NCBI RefSeq assembly: GCF_035917415.1
Contig: NZ_CP109073.1
Coordinates: 4,324,501 to 4,388,500 of the forward strand
Reading direction: 5' to 3'
Origin: Streptomyces sp. NBC_01803
GTDB taxonomy: Bacteria; Actinomycetota; Actinomycetes; Streptomycetales; Streptomycetaceae
DNA length: 64,000 nt
Within the stretch, counting starts at the first letter, position 1, and each line of letters begins with the position of its first letter. The notes under the pieces were generated by a model. That model made no database searches. It worked only from the letters and a program-made list of their open reading frames with translations, and was not told where the DNA came from. The translations under genes were made by a program, and so were the position numbers. This document shows, piece after piece, positions 53,911-62,632 of the stretch.

Positions 53911-55020
53911 TCAGCCCACGCGGGACATCCGCTCCCGCGCGGTCCGGGCGGGCAGCCGGTGGCGTGCCACCTCCGCCAGCCGGGTCGGGCCGGCCAGGTC
54001 GGCGACGACGACGAGCTCCCCGTCCACCGCGCGGATCCAGACGTCGCGGCCGACCAGGCTCGGCGGCAGCGGGTAGCGCCGCGCCCCGTACGCGATGGCG
54101 CGGTCGCCGTCCACCGTCCGCCGCCGGCCGAGGGCGAGCGCGCACGGCTCGGACGGCACCGGACGCAGGCGGCGGCGCTCCATGGTGATCCGCTCGTTCC
54201 CGCTGTTCACCCGCTCGGTGAACAGCGCGCAGGCCGAGCGCAGCGCGCCGAACGAGGTGTAGCGCTGGCGCAGATCGGTGCCGATGGGCACCAGGTCGCC
54301 CGGCGCGATCCGGATCTCGGCCCACCTGCCGTCGTCCATGGAGGCCGGGCTGTACGGAACGCGCGCCCGAGCCTGGGCGCCGTAGTGCAGGCCGACCTCG
54401 GCGAGGTCGGAGTGCCGGATGCCGATTCCGGCGCCGGGCGCCGTCAGCAGGTGCTCCGGGACGCCGCCCATGGCGCGCAGCGCGGTGTCCAGGCAGCAGA
54501 CCAGCGACGGGAGCGTGCGGTCCCACGCCGGGATCACGACGCGGAATCGCGACCAGGGCAGCCAGGCGTGGAACAGCGACGTCCGGCGCGGCTGCCCGTC
54601 CGGGCCCGGCACGGTCGGGCCCTGGGTCCAGCGGAACTCCAGCCACAGACCGGGCTCAGGGACCCATGGCCGGTAGGTGCGGCGGACCCCGGCCCGCCAT
54701 CGGGCCTTGGCCTCGGCCACGAGGCGCCGGGTGGTGCGGTCCGTGCCGTCGAACCCCAGGCTCCGCAGGCGCTCATGGGCACGGGCCGCGCTCAGGCGCC
54801 CCTGGGAGCGGTCGACCCACTCCTCGACCTTCTCCACGTACATGTCGGTGAGCCGGGGGCGGCGGATGGGGGCGGCCACCGGGCGGCCGGTGTCGCGGGC
54901 CGCCACATAGCGGCGGACGGTCTTCGGGTCGCACCCGACGATCCTGGCCGCCGCGTGCGCGCATTGGGTGGCGTCGTAGGCCACCAGTATGTGGATGACT
55001 TCCTCGGCGGACTTCTTCAC
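53911..55020 (-). CDS. IS21 IstA-like protein lacking the DDE residues
   Basis: The 369-residue protein begins with a helix-turn-helix (ARIVGCDPKTVRRYVAARDTGRP, about 22-45) and a Tn5/IS21-type linker with a second DNA-binding region (ARAHERLRSLGFDGTDRTTRRLV). A core domain in the layout of IS21 transposase IstA follows (LEFRWTQGP, LDTALRAMGGVPEHLLTAPGA). At the positions of the catalytic Asp, Asp and Glu I read Arg (EFRW for E.DW), Ala/Pro (LLTAPG for TDN) and no clear Glu, so it should not be able to transpose. There is no istB and no terminal inverted repeats. The frame is intact over 1.1 kb with a good GGAGG site before GTG 55020, which argues for a conserved, non-transposing role. Confidence 0.75.
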   Translation of the reverse strand: MKKSAEEVIHILVAYDATQCAHAAARIVGCDPKTVRRYVAARDTGRPVAAPIRRPRLTDMYVEKVEEWVDRSQGRLSAARAHERLRSLGFDGTDRTTRRLVAEAKARWRAGVRRTYRPWVPEPGLWLEFRWTQGPTVPGPDGQPRRTSLFHAWLPWSRFRVVIPAWDRTLPSLVCCLDTALRAMGGVPEHLLTAPGAGIGIRHSDLAEVGLHYGAQARARVPYSPASMDDGRWAEIRIAPGDLVPIGTDLRQRYTSFGALRSACALFTERVNSGNERITMERRRLRPVPSEPCALALGRRRTVDGDRAIAYGARRYPLPPSLVGRDVWIRAVDGELVVVADLAGPTRLAEVARHRLPARTARERMSRVG

Positions 55021-55147
55021 GGCGCCTCCACAAGAGTGGGGCGGTGCGCCGGATTTTCGCGGGATATGAACATCTGATGTGCTCTCTGTCCTGCTTCTCG
55101 GGCTGATGGTGATCGGAACGCACGCGCGAGGAGCGCGTGGTGCCGGG

Positions 55148-56110
55148 TCAGCCCGGGAGTGCCAGAACGCCGTGCGGGCGGTCGCGCAGGGGGTGGTCCG
55201 GCCCCGTGGGGGGCTGATCCTCACCGGAGAGCAGTGGGTGGCCGGTCGGCAGCGCGGTCGGCTGGTCGACGCCGCGCGGGGTCTGGTCGCAGACACACCG
55301 CCCGGGGTCGGCGGTGTGGTCCCGGGAGGGGAACGGCGACGGGTGGCCGTCGCCACCTGCCGGGCCGCCGGGCCCGGCTGTCGCGGCGGGCGGCGGGGCC
55401 GTGGCCCGCTCGGCGGCGGACGACCGCTCGGCGAGCGGATCGGGGTCGGGCACCGGTGGGCCGAATCCGGGCTCTCCGGACCGGTCCTCGCGCTCGGTGC
55501 GCTCGGCGGCGGCCCGGTCGCGGCCGTCCGGAGTGCCGGTGTCGTGGTCCTCGGCGCGGTCGCCGGCCTCGGCCGGTGCCTGCCCGGAGGGCGGGGAGGG
55601 GGACGGCAGGGAGACGCGCACCGGCGGCAGCTGGTCCGTCAGGCTCGTCACCACGGGCTCAAGCACCCTGGGCGCCGCCTCGGCCACCCGGGCTATGTCC
55701 GCTATCCCGGGCAGGGATGACTCGACCGGGGCCCGGTCCGGGGCCCCCTCCACGGCTTCCGCCGGGCCAGGTGCCGCGGGGTCGGCTTCCGCCGGGCCAG
55801 GTGCCGTGGGGTCGGCTTCCGCCGGGCCAGGTGCCGTGGGGACCGGCTCGGCCGCCGTGTCGGTGGCTTCCGTCGCGGTGGCGGACCGGACCGCGCCGGG
55901 CACCGGCTCCTTCGGCGGCGCGGGCGCGGGCGCGTCCCACACCGTGACCAGCGCGGGCGGCAGGTCGTCGGACTCGTCGGCGTGTGCCGATCCCGCGAAC
56001 AGGACGGCCAGGAACAGGGCTCCGCCGAGCAGGAGGAGGACCATCAGGGCACGCCACACCGCCGTGGGACACCGGACTTCGGTGTCGGGGCGGACGGCGT
56101 GCGTGGTCAT
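55148..56110 (-). CDS. Secreted Pro/Ala-rich protein with signal anchor, unknown function
   Basis: The 320-residue protein has an N-terminal basic region and a hydrophobic helix (WRALMVLLLLGGALFLAVLFA) ending ..GSAHADES, compatible with signal peptide cleavage. Low-complexity repeats of the type PAEADPTAPG follow, then helical segments (IADIARVAEAAPRVLEPVVTSL). The C-terminal part is Arg/Asp/Pro-rich. The ATG at 56110 follows AGAGGATC. Streptomyces genomes carry many secreted Ala/Pro-rich proteins with this YAG/SAHADE-type signal. No enzymatic domain is visible. Confidence 0.65.
   Translation of the reverse strand: MTTHAVRPDTEVRCPTAVWRALMVLLLLGGALFLAVLFAGSAHADESDDLPPALVTVWDAPAPAPPKEPVPGAVRSATATEATDTAAEPVPTAPGPAEADPTAPGPAEADPAAPGPAEAVEGAPDRAPVESSLPGIADIARVAEAAPRVLEPVVTSLTDQLPPVRVSLPSPSPPSGQAPAEAGDRAEDHDTGTPDGRDRAAAERTEREDRSGEPGFGPPVPDPDPLAERSSAAERATAPPPAATAGPGGPAGGDGHPSPFPSRDHTADPGRCVCDQTPRGVDQPTALPTGHPLLSGEDQPPTGPDHPLRDRPHGVLALPG
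55753..55842 (-). repeat. Three tandem 30-bp units in the secreted protein gene
   Basis: GGCTTCCGCCGGGCCAGGTG followed by ten more bases recurs at 55753, 55783 and 55813 with one substitution. The units encode the PGPAEAD repeats near residues 90-120. Confidence 0.85.
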
Positions 56111-56262
56111 GGAGCGATCCTCTGCCCTTGTGTGAGGGGCGCACAAGTCCTCGGGCCCAGGTGTACTCACCTCGGTGACGAAGTTTTCCACAGAGCCGTG
56201 GTTGTCCACAGATCCGGCCGTGGGCCGCCGTGGGGCGTTGGCGGGCTCTAGCGTCAAGAGGC

Positions 56263-57219
56263 ATGGAGACAAGGCGAGTAGGCAGGCGGGGAGCCGGGTC
56301 CGGCCCGGCCGGCAGAGGACCGGGGCGCCGGCCGGTGCGCGCCCGCGAGGCGCGGGCGGCGCTGACGCGGACGCGCGCGGCGGTGCTGTTCCCGGCGGGG
56401 CTGACATGGACGACGGGCGAGCTGACCCCGGCGGCCTGGGAGGAGCGGGTGCGCGGGCCGGGGACGTCGGCGGCTCGGCCCCCCGGGGAGGTGGTGGCGC
56501 GGTCCCCCGGGGAGGTGGCGGAGACGCCGGCCGAGCCCGGGGAGCGGCTGTCCCTGTGGCGGCGGGGGCGGCTGGCCGCGGGGGAGCGGCTGCCGTCGTG
56601 GGTCCGGTCGCGGTGCGGGATGGAGGCGCGGACGCTGGCCGCGCTGTCCGTGGTGCTCCTGGTGGCGGCCGTGTTCGCCCTTCATCACTACTGGACGGGG
56701 CGGCCCCGGCCGGTGCCCGTCGCCGAGCGGGAGGTGCCCGCCGTGGCGTCGCCCGTCGCGTCGCCGTCGGCGGAGGTGCCCGCCGAGGTGGTGGTCGACG
56801 TGACGGGCGAGGTGCGCGAGCCCGGTCTCTACACGCTGCCCGCCGGGTCCCGGGTGGCGGACGCGATCGAGGCGGCGGGCGGTGCCGAGCCGGGCGCGGA
56901 GACCCTGGGACTCAACCGGGCCCGGCCCCTGGTCGACGGGGAGCAGATCCTGTTCGGCGCCGAGGCGCTCGCCGCACCGGCCGGGGACACGGCGGCGGGC
57001 GGTGCCCTGGGCGGCGCGCCGGGCGGGGGCCTGGTCAGTCTGAACGCGGCCACGGCCGAGCAGTTGCAGACCCTGCCCGGCATCGGGCCGGTGCTGGCGG
57101 AGCACATCGTCGGTTATCGCGAGGAGAACGGCGGCTTCACCTCCGTCGACCAGCTCAGCGAGGTCTCCGGGATCGGCGAGCGCAGGCTGGCCGACATCAG
57201 GGACCGTGTCAGTCTCTGA
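56263..57219 (+). CDS. comEA: ComEA-family DNA-binding competence protein
   Basis: The 318-residue protein has an Arg-rich cytoplasmic N-terminus of about 125 residues, a membrane helix (AALSVVLLVAAVFALHHYW), an SLBB domain (about 180-230; VVDVTGEVREPGLYTLPAGSRVADAIEAAGGA) and a C-terminal helix-hairpin-helix pair (SLNAATAEQLQTLPGIGPVLAEHIVGYREENGGF). ComEA binds incoming double-stranded DNA at the membrane. Overlap with comEC (57206) indicates coupled translation. A short -10-like TAGCGT ends 8 nt before the ATG. Confidence 0.92.
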   Translation: METRRVGRRGAGSGPAGRGPGRRPVRAREARAALTRTRAAVLFPAGLTWTTGELTPAAWEERVRGPGTSAARPPGEVVARSPGEVAETPAEPGERLSLWRRGRLAAGERLPSWVRSRCGMEARTLAALSVVLLVAAVFALHHYWTGRPRPVPVAEREVPAVASPVASPSAEVPAEVVVDVTGEVREPGLYTLPAGSRVADAIEAAGGAEPGAETLGLNRARPLVDGEQILFGAEALAAPAGDTAAGGALGGAPGGGLVSLNAATAEQLQTLPGIGPVLAEHIVGYREENGGFTSVDQLSEVSGIGERRLADIRDRVSL

Positions 57220-59704
57220 CCGGCCGGCGGCCGGGCGGCATCCCGTGCACGCCGCCTCGGGCCACCGGCTGGGCGCGGCGCATCCGAGGCAGAAGCTCCC
57301 CGGTGACCTGCGGCTGGTGCCGCCCGCGGTGGCGGCCTGGGCGGCGGCGGCCGTGGCGCTGGGCGCGCCGGGGCGGGTCACCGCCTGCTGCGTGGGCCTC
57401 TGCCTGCTCGCCGCGGTGACCGTCCTGGTCCGGGCCCGGTGGCCGACCGGGGGGTCGCGGCCGGTGCGGCCGGTGGCGGTGGCCTTCGTCATGGTGCTGC
57501 TGTGCGCGGCGGCGGGCGCCGGGGCGGCCGGGCTGCACCGGGCGGGGGTGCGCGGCGGGCCGCTGCCGGGGCTGGTCGGGCAGCGGGTCACTGCCGAGGT
57601 CACCCTCACCGCCGACCCCCGGGCCACCGAGTCGCGGCCGGGTGGCGGGCCGGGGCCGGTCGTGCTGGCCGCCGAGGCGACCCGGATCGGCGCCGGAGGC
57701 GCCGAGCGGGCCGTCCGCAGCCCGGTGCTGGTGGTGGTCGAGGTCGACGGTCAGGAGGCCGAACGCCAGGGAGAGTGGCGGGAGTTGCTGCCCTCGACCC
57801 GGCTGCGGGTCCGGGCCGCGGTGGTGGCGCCGCTGCCCGGCCGTGAGGCTGAGGTCGCCGCCGTGCTCCGGGTGGGCGAGGCCGGGCCGCCGGAGGTGGC
57901 CGGGGGACCCAGCGGGCCGCAGCGGTTCGCCGGGCGGCTGCGGGCCGGGCTGCGGGAGGCCGCCGAGGGGCTGCCGGGCGACGCCCGGGCGCTGCTGCCC
58001 GCCCTGGTCGTCGGCGACGACTCGGGCATCCCGCCCGAGCTGATGGAGGCCGTGCGAGCGACGGGGCTGACCCACGCCATCGTGGTGAGCGGCAGCCATC
58101 TCGCCATCATGCTGGCGGTGTTGATCGGCCGACCGGCCACCGCGTCGCGCGCGGAGCGGGGCGGGCTGGCCGGGCGCCTGGGGCTGCCGCTGCGTGCAAC
58201 GGCCGCTGCGGGCGGCGGGCTGGTCGTGGTGTTCCTCCTGGTGTGCCGGCCGGAGCCCAGCGTGCTGCGGGCGGCGGTGTGCGGCGGCATCGCGCTGCTG
58301 GCCGTCGCCACCGGGCGGCGCCGTTCGCTGCTGCCCGCCCTGGCCGCGGCCGTGCTGCTGCTGGTGCTGTACGACCCGGCGCTGGCCCGTTCGTTCGGCT
58401 TCCTGCTCTCCGTGCTGGCGACCGGTGCCCTGCTCACCGTCGCGCCGGGCTGGAGCCTGGCGCTGCGGCGGCGCGGGGTGCCCGCCCGGCTCGCCGAGGG
58501 GCTGGCGGTGGCGGCGGCGGCCCATCTGGTGTGCGCGCCGGTCGTCACCGTCTTCGCGTCGAGCCTCAGCCTCGTGGCCATCCCGTGCAACTTGCTGGCG
58601 GAGCCCGCCGTCGCGCCGGTCGTGGTGCTGGGCTGGCTCGCGCTGGTCGCCGCGCCGGTCTCGATGCCGGTCGCCACCGCCCTGGCGTGGGCGGCGAGTT
58701 GGCCCACGCGCTGGATCGCCGTCGTGGCCAGAGGCGGCGCGGGGCTGCCCGGGGCGGAGCTGGGCTGGCCCGGCGGCTGGCGCGGCGCCGCGCTGTTGCT
58801 GGCCGCCGGTCTGGCCGCGCCGGCGCTGGCGCGGCGCCTGCCGGGGCGACCCTGGCTGTCGGCGCTGTGCGTGCTGCTGGTTCTGCTGGCGGTCCTGCGC
58901 CCGCCCCCGGTCACCCGGCTGCTCACCGGCTGGCCACCGCCCGGCTGGCGGCTGGTGGTCTGCGATGTGGGGCAGGGCGACGCGCTGGTGCTGTCCGCCG
59001 GGAGCGGCCAGGCGGTGGTCGTGGACGCCGGGCCGGAGCCGGCGGCGGTGGACCGCTGTCTGCGGGAGCTGGGCGTCCGGCGGGTGCCGCTGCTGGTGCT
59101 GACGCACTTCCACGCCGACCATGTGGCCGGGCTGCCGGGGGTGTTGGCGGGTCGGGCGGTGGGCGCCATCCAGACGTCCACCGTGCGGGACGCCCCGGAT
59201 CAGGCGGAGTTCGTCGAGCGGGTGGCGGCCCGGGCGGGCGTGCCAGTGGTGCCGACCGTGCCGGGGGAGCGGGGCGGCGTCGGCGACGGGCTGAGCTGGG
59301 AGGTGTTGTGGCCGCCATCGGCGGCGGAGGCGGCCGGGCTGGAGGCGAACGACGCGAGCGTCACGCTGCTGGTCCGGGCCGGGGAGCTGACCGTCTTCCT
59401 GCCCGGCGATCTGGAGCCGCTCGCCCAGGAGCGGCTGCTGGCCGAGCGTCCCGGACTGTCGGCGGTGGACGTGGTGAAGGTCGCCCATCACGGCTCGGCG
59501 GCGCAGCATCCGCCGCTGCTGGAGCGGCTGCGCCCCCGGCTGGCGCTCATCTCCTCCGGCGCGGAGAACACGTATGGCCACCCCGCCCCGGCCACGCTGG
59601 CGGCACTGGAGGCGGCGGGCGCGGCGGTGCTCAGGACGGACACCCACGGCGCGCTCGCCGTCACCGGGACACCGGAGGGGCCGCGTGGCCACACTCGCGA
59701 GTGA
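57206..59704 (+). CDS. comEC: ComEC/Rec2 DNA-uptake channel protein
   Basis: This membrane channel for DNA entry has 832 residues. The N-terminal region has several helices, the competence domain lies at about 230-520 (GDDSGIPPELMEAVRATGLTHAIVVSGSHLAIML) with many helices, and a C-terminal metallo-beta-lactamase-like domain lies at about 580-830. The metal motif is HFHADH (His634, His636, Asp638, His639), and KVAHHGS and SSGAENTYGHPAP follow. The GTG start overlaps the comEA stop by 14 bp. Natural competence is not generally reported in Streptomyces, so the present role is open. Confidence 0.93.
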   Translation: MSVSDRPAAGRHPVHAASGHRLGAAHPRQKLPGDLRLVPPAVAAWAAAAVALGAPGRVTACCVGLCLLAAVTVLVRARWPTGGSRPVRPVAVAFVMVLLCAAAGAGAAGLHRAGVRGGPLPGLVGQRVTAEVTLTADPRATESRPGGGPGPVVLAAEATRIGAGGAERAVRSPVLVVVEVDGQEAERQGEWRELLPSTRLRVRAAVVAPLPGREAEVAAVLRVGEAGPPEVAGGPSGPQRFAGRLRAGLREAAEGLPGDARALLPALVVGDDSGIPPELMEAVRATGLTHAIVVSGSHLAIMLAVLIGRPATASRAERGGLAGRLGLPLRATAAAGGGLVVVFLLVCRPEPSVLRAAVCGGIALLAVATGRRRSLLPALAAAVLLLVLYDPALARSFGFLLSVLATGALLTVAPGWSLALRRRGVPARLAEGLAVAAAAHLVCAPVVTVFASSLSLVAIPCNLLAEPAVAPVVVLGWLALVAAPVSMPVATALAWAASWPTRWIAVVARGGAGLPGAELGWPGGWRGAALLLAAGLAAPALARRLPGRPWLSALCVLLVLLAVLRPPPVTRLLTGWPPPGWRLVVCDVGQGDALVLSAGSGQAVVVDAGPEPAAVDRCLRELGVRRVPLLVLTHFHADHVAGLPGVLAGRAVGAIQTSTVRDAPDQAEFVERVAARAGVPVVPTVPGERGGVGDGLSWEVLWPPSAAEAAGLEANDASVTLLVRAGELTVFLPGDLEPLAQERLLAERPGLSAVDVVKVAHHGSAAQHPPLLERLRPRLALISSGAENTYGHPAPATLAALEAAGAAVLRTDTHGALAVTGTPEGPRGHTRE

Positions 59705-59715
59705 GCCGCCGCGCG

Positions 59716-59736
59716 GGCCCGGCCGCCGTCCGGGCC
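59716..59736 (+). terminator. Hairpin after comEC
   Basis: A 7-bp stem (59716-59722 with 59730-59736) around a 7-nt loop starts about 12 bp after the comEC stop. Confidence 0.5.
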
Positions 59737-59743
59737 GGGCTCG

Positions 59744-60215
59744 GACCAGCCAGTCACCGTCGGCCGTCAGGTGCCGCCCGGCCGGCTCGTTCTCCTCCCG
59801 CCAGGCGCGGACGGCGCGGGGGCGGAAGCGGATGAACGCCCAGGCCGGGCGGCCCCTGGCGGGCCAGTTCAGCTTGCTGGCAAAGGCATCGCCCTCCGCC
59901 TCGGTGATGGCGTCGCTGGTGAGCGCCTCGGCGTCCGCCTCGATGACCACCACGTCCCTGGTGTGGCCGAGCGAGATGACAGCCCTGCCGGTCTCCCAGA
60001 CGTTGACCGCGGCGGGTTGGTGGCCCGCGTGCCGACCAGCAGCGTCCCCTCGTGCCAGACGAACGACAGCGGCACCAGTCACGGCTCACCGTTCCGGTCG
60101 GCCGTGGGACATCCGGAGGTCCTCGTCCTCCGTCAGCCGTCGCAGCACGTCCCGCCCGCGCCGCGCCGTCCCGTGGGGGGCCTTCTCGATCGCCGATCGG
60201 TCACGATGGGCCGGA
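59744..60215 (-). pseudogene. Decayed PPOX-class (pyridoxamine oxidase-like) gene
   Basis: Three frames on the minus strand piece together one flavin/F420-binding protein. RGRDVLRRLTEDEDL starts near 60180. A shift then leads to NGEP-stop-LVPLSFVWHEGTLLVGTRATNP, where a stop codon stands where Trp is usual. A second shift gives PAAVNVWETGRAVISLGHTRDVVVIEADAEA to LNWPARGRPAWAFIRFRPRAVRAW and ending DGDWLV. So at least two frameshifts and one nonsense change are present and no functional product is expected. Sequencing error is an alternative for one lesion but not for all three. Confidence 0.8.
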
Positions 60216-60267
60216 GGCGGCGGCCGGACATCGGGCGGACGGCCTGGACGGGACCGGTCCCCGGTGC

Positions 60268-60513
60268 CTAGTCGGTCTCCAGCCAGCCGTCGTACGCCTC
60301 GGCCAGCTCCGCGAGCGCCGCCGTGTCGCAGCCGTCCGGCAGGCCGTCCAGGACCACCAGCCACTGGGCGTCCTCGGCGTCGTCCTCCCCGGCCAGGGCC
60401 TCGCGGACCGGCCGGGGCTCGTCCGGCAGGCCGAGCCGCTCGGTCAGCTCGGCCGCCACGTCCTCGGCGGTGTCGCGGTCCGGCAGCACCAGGATGTGTC
60501 GCGCGTCGGTCAC
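60268..60513 (-). CDS. Small acidic protein beside holA, unknown function
   Basis: The 81-residue acidic protein reads VTDARHILVLPDRDTAEDVAAELTERL at its start and ends TAALAELAEAYDGWLETD. The pattern of beta-strand, helix and DDAEDAQWLVVLDG suggests a small alpha/beta fold; no cofactor motif is seen. The GTG at 60513 is chosen from the beginning of the conserved-looking segment. It is divergent from holA with a 46-bp gap, a common arrangement in Streptomyces. Confidence 0.75.
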   Translation of the reverse strand: MTDARHILVLPDRDTAEDVAAELTERLGLPDEPRPVREALAGEDDAEDAQWLVVLDGLPDGCDTAALAELAEAYDGWLETD

Positions 60514-60559
60514 CCGGCCATTCTGAACGCTGTCACAGGCGCGTGGGATGCTGGGGCGC

Positions 60560-61546
60560 ATGGCTGCCAGAACGACCAGCGCGGACGACCTTCTCGCCGC
60601 CGTCACCCTCGCCGTCGGCCAGGAGGACCTGCTGCTCGACCGCGTCGTGCGGGACGTGGTCGCCGCCGCGCGGGCCGCCGACGCCGACACCGACGTGCGC
60701 GACCTCGCCGCGGGCGAGCTGCAGCCCGGCACGCTCGCCGAGATCACCAGCCCGTCGCTGTTCTCCGAGCGCAAGGTGGTGATCGTCCGGCAGGCGCACG
60801 ATCTGACGGCGGACACGGTCAAGGACATCAAGGCGTATCTGGCGGCGCCCATCGAGGAGATCAGCCTCGTCCTGCTGCACGCGGGCGGCGCCAAGGGCAA
60901 GGGCCTCCTCGACGCGGCCCGCAAGGCCGGTGCCCGGGAGGTCCCCTGTCCCAAGATGACCAAGCCGGCCGACCGGCTGGCGTTCGCCCGGACCGAGTTC
61001 CGCGCGGCCGGTCGCAGCGCCACGCCCGGTGCCTGCCAGGCGCTGGTCGACGCCATCGGCAGCGATCTGCGGGAGCTGGCCTCGGCCTGCGCCCAGCTCG
61101 CCGCCGACGTCGAGGGAGCCGTGGACGAGGCGGTCGTCGCGCGCTATTACACGGGCCGTGCCGAGGCGTCCAGCTTCACCGTCGCCGACCGTGCCGTCGA
61201 AGGCCGGACCGCCGACGCCCTGGAGGCGCTGCGCTGGGCGCTGGCCACCGGGGTCGCGCCCGTCCTCGTCACCAGCGCCCTCGCCCAGGGCGTGCGGGCC
61301 ATCGGCAAGCTGGCCTCGGCCCCCGGCGGCATGCGCCAGGCCGATCTGGCGCGCGAGCTGGGCATGCCGCCGTGGAAGATCGACCGCGTCCGGCAGCAGA
61401 TGCGCGGCTGGTCGGCGGACGGGGTGGCGGTCGCGGTGCGCGCGGTCGCCGACGCCGACGCGGCGGTCAAGGGCGGCGGCGACGATCCGGCGTACGCGCT
61501 GGAGAAGGCCGTGGTCGCCATCGCGCGGGCCGCCCGGTCGCGCTGA
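60560..61546 (+). CDS. holA: DNA polymerase III subunit delta
   Basis: This clamp-loader subunit opens the sliding clamp during replication. The 328 residues (or 332 from ATG 60548) show the delta-family pattern: VGQEDLLLDRVVRDVV, SPSLFSERKVVIVRQA, the LVLLHAGGAKGKGLLDAARK segment and the C-terminal domain with LGMPPWKIDRVRQQMRGW. No intact Walker motif is needed in delta. The gene is 7 bp from the convergent interrupted secreted-protein gene. comEC-holA-rpsT-lepA is the typical order. Confidence 0.93.
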   Translation: MAARTTSADDLLAAVTLAVGQEDLLLDRVVRDVVAAARAADADTDVRDLAAGELQPGTLAEITSPSLFSERKVVIVRQAHDLTADTVKDIKAYLAAPIEEISLVLLHAGGAKGKGLLDAARKAGAREVPCPKMTKPADRLAFARTEFRAAGRSATPGACQALVDAIGSDLRELASACAQLAADVEGAVDEAVVARYYTGRAEASSFTVADRAVEGRTADALEALRWALATGVAPVLVTSALAQGVRAIGKLASAPGGMRQADLARELGMPPWKIDRVRQQMRGWSADGVAVAVRAVADADAAVKGGGDDPAYALEKAVVAIARAARSR

Positions 61547-61553
61547 GTGGTCT

Positions 61554-62411
61554 TCAGCCCTCCCGGAGCGCGCGCAGCGTGGCGTCGGAGGCGGCCACCA
61601 GCGTCTCGGTGACGCGGTCCCGGCTGGCCACGTTCACGTATTCCTCGCCGGTGACCAGCGAGTTCCACGTCACCGAGGAGGTGAACCAGCCGTCGCGGAC
61701 GGAGAGGGTGACCCAGCTCAGCGTGGAGTCGGTGATGTCGGAGCCGTAGACGATGTACGCCTCGTCGCCCAAGCCGTCGACCGGCTCGGTCTCATACGTG
61801 TAGGACGAGCAGGCGGGGTCGTCGTTGTACTGCGCGTAGGACTCGGCGTGGGCGGCGAACTCCCCGGCCGGGTCGCTGCCCTTGTGCCAGGAGGCGTCGT
61901 ACGACACGTGGACCAGCTCGTATGCGTCGGCGCCGGCCCCGGCGGGGGACAGGCTGACCTCGCAGTGCCCGAGGTCGAGATCCTCGCTCGCGAACGAACG
62001 GGACGCCGGCTCCCCGTCCGGCGACGGGTCGTAGTCGTCCTCGAAGGCCGTCATGTCGGCCTCGGCGCATCAGTCCTCGGCGAAGGCATAGTCCAGCACG
62101 GGGTCGTCCGAGGCGCCGGTCACCCCGGTGGCGAACAGCGCTCCGCCCTGCGCGGCGGAGGCGAGCACCACTCCGCCGAGTCCGCACAGCCAGCCGGACG
62201 TCCCGCCCCGCGCGCCGCCGCCCCCCGGCCCACCGGGCGAGGGCGGCATCAGCGGCCCGTAGCCGCCGCCCGGCCCCGGCGGGCCGCCGCCGGCCCCGTG
62301 GCCCCCGTGGCCTCCGTAACCCGCGTTCGGCGCGGGCCCGTACGGTCGCGGCTGCTGCCCGCCGCCGGACGGCGGGTAGGGGGTGGGCGGCGGTCCCCCC
62401 GGTGTCGACAT
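61554..62411 (-). pseudogene. Pro/Gly-rich membrane protein gene split by an in-frame TGA
   Basis: From ATG 62411 the frame encodes a Pro/Gly-rich start (TPGGPPPTPYPPSGGGQQ), a hydrophobic segment (about 75-105) and stops with TGA at 62070-62072. The same frame continues CAEADMTAFEDD and on to 61554, giving an extracellular-type acidic domain (DLDLGHCEVSL, YASYDASWHKG-like, DEAYIVYGSDIT). Both halves together make about 285 residues, similar in layout to the membrane protein at 3374-4492. ATG 62054 with GAGG upstream could restart the second half, without a membrane anchor. It is either a nonsense mutation or a base-call error. Confidence 0.75.
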
Positions 62412-62607
62412 GGCGGCAACGTACCGCGTTCAGCGCGAAGGCCCCAGACCACCGGGGAAGGGCGGAGAGGGGCCTTGCGAAAGATATGCGCCCGACTGTG
62501 GGCACCGCGCCCGCGTGGCGAACGTTTGGGATCAACGCGGTGCCGGAGCACGCCGGCCGGAGCGGAGAGAGGGGCCGCGGGAACCGGACCGGTGATGAGC
62601 GAGGCTC

Positions 62608-62626
62608 TCCGGGCGGCGCGCCCGGA
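62608..62626 (-). terminator. Terminator after rpsT
   Basis: CCGGGC/GCCCGG with one additional A-T pair and a 5-nt loop lies just downstream of the rpsT stop on the minus strand. Confidence 0.55.
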
Positions 62627-62632
62627 AGGGGC

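Noticed and set aside
57206-59704. comEA/comEC as evidence that the organism is naturally competent
   Set aside because: These genes are widespread in Streptomyces without demonstrated transformation. No other competence genes lie in the window.
62070-62072. In-frame TGA as a selenocysteine codon
   Set aside because: No SECIS-like hairpin is evident, no known selenoprotein context, and no sel genes in the window. Nonsense mutation or base error is simpler.
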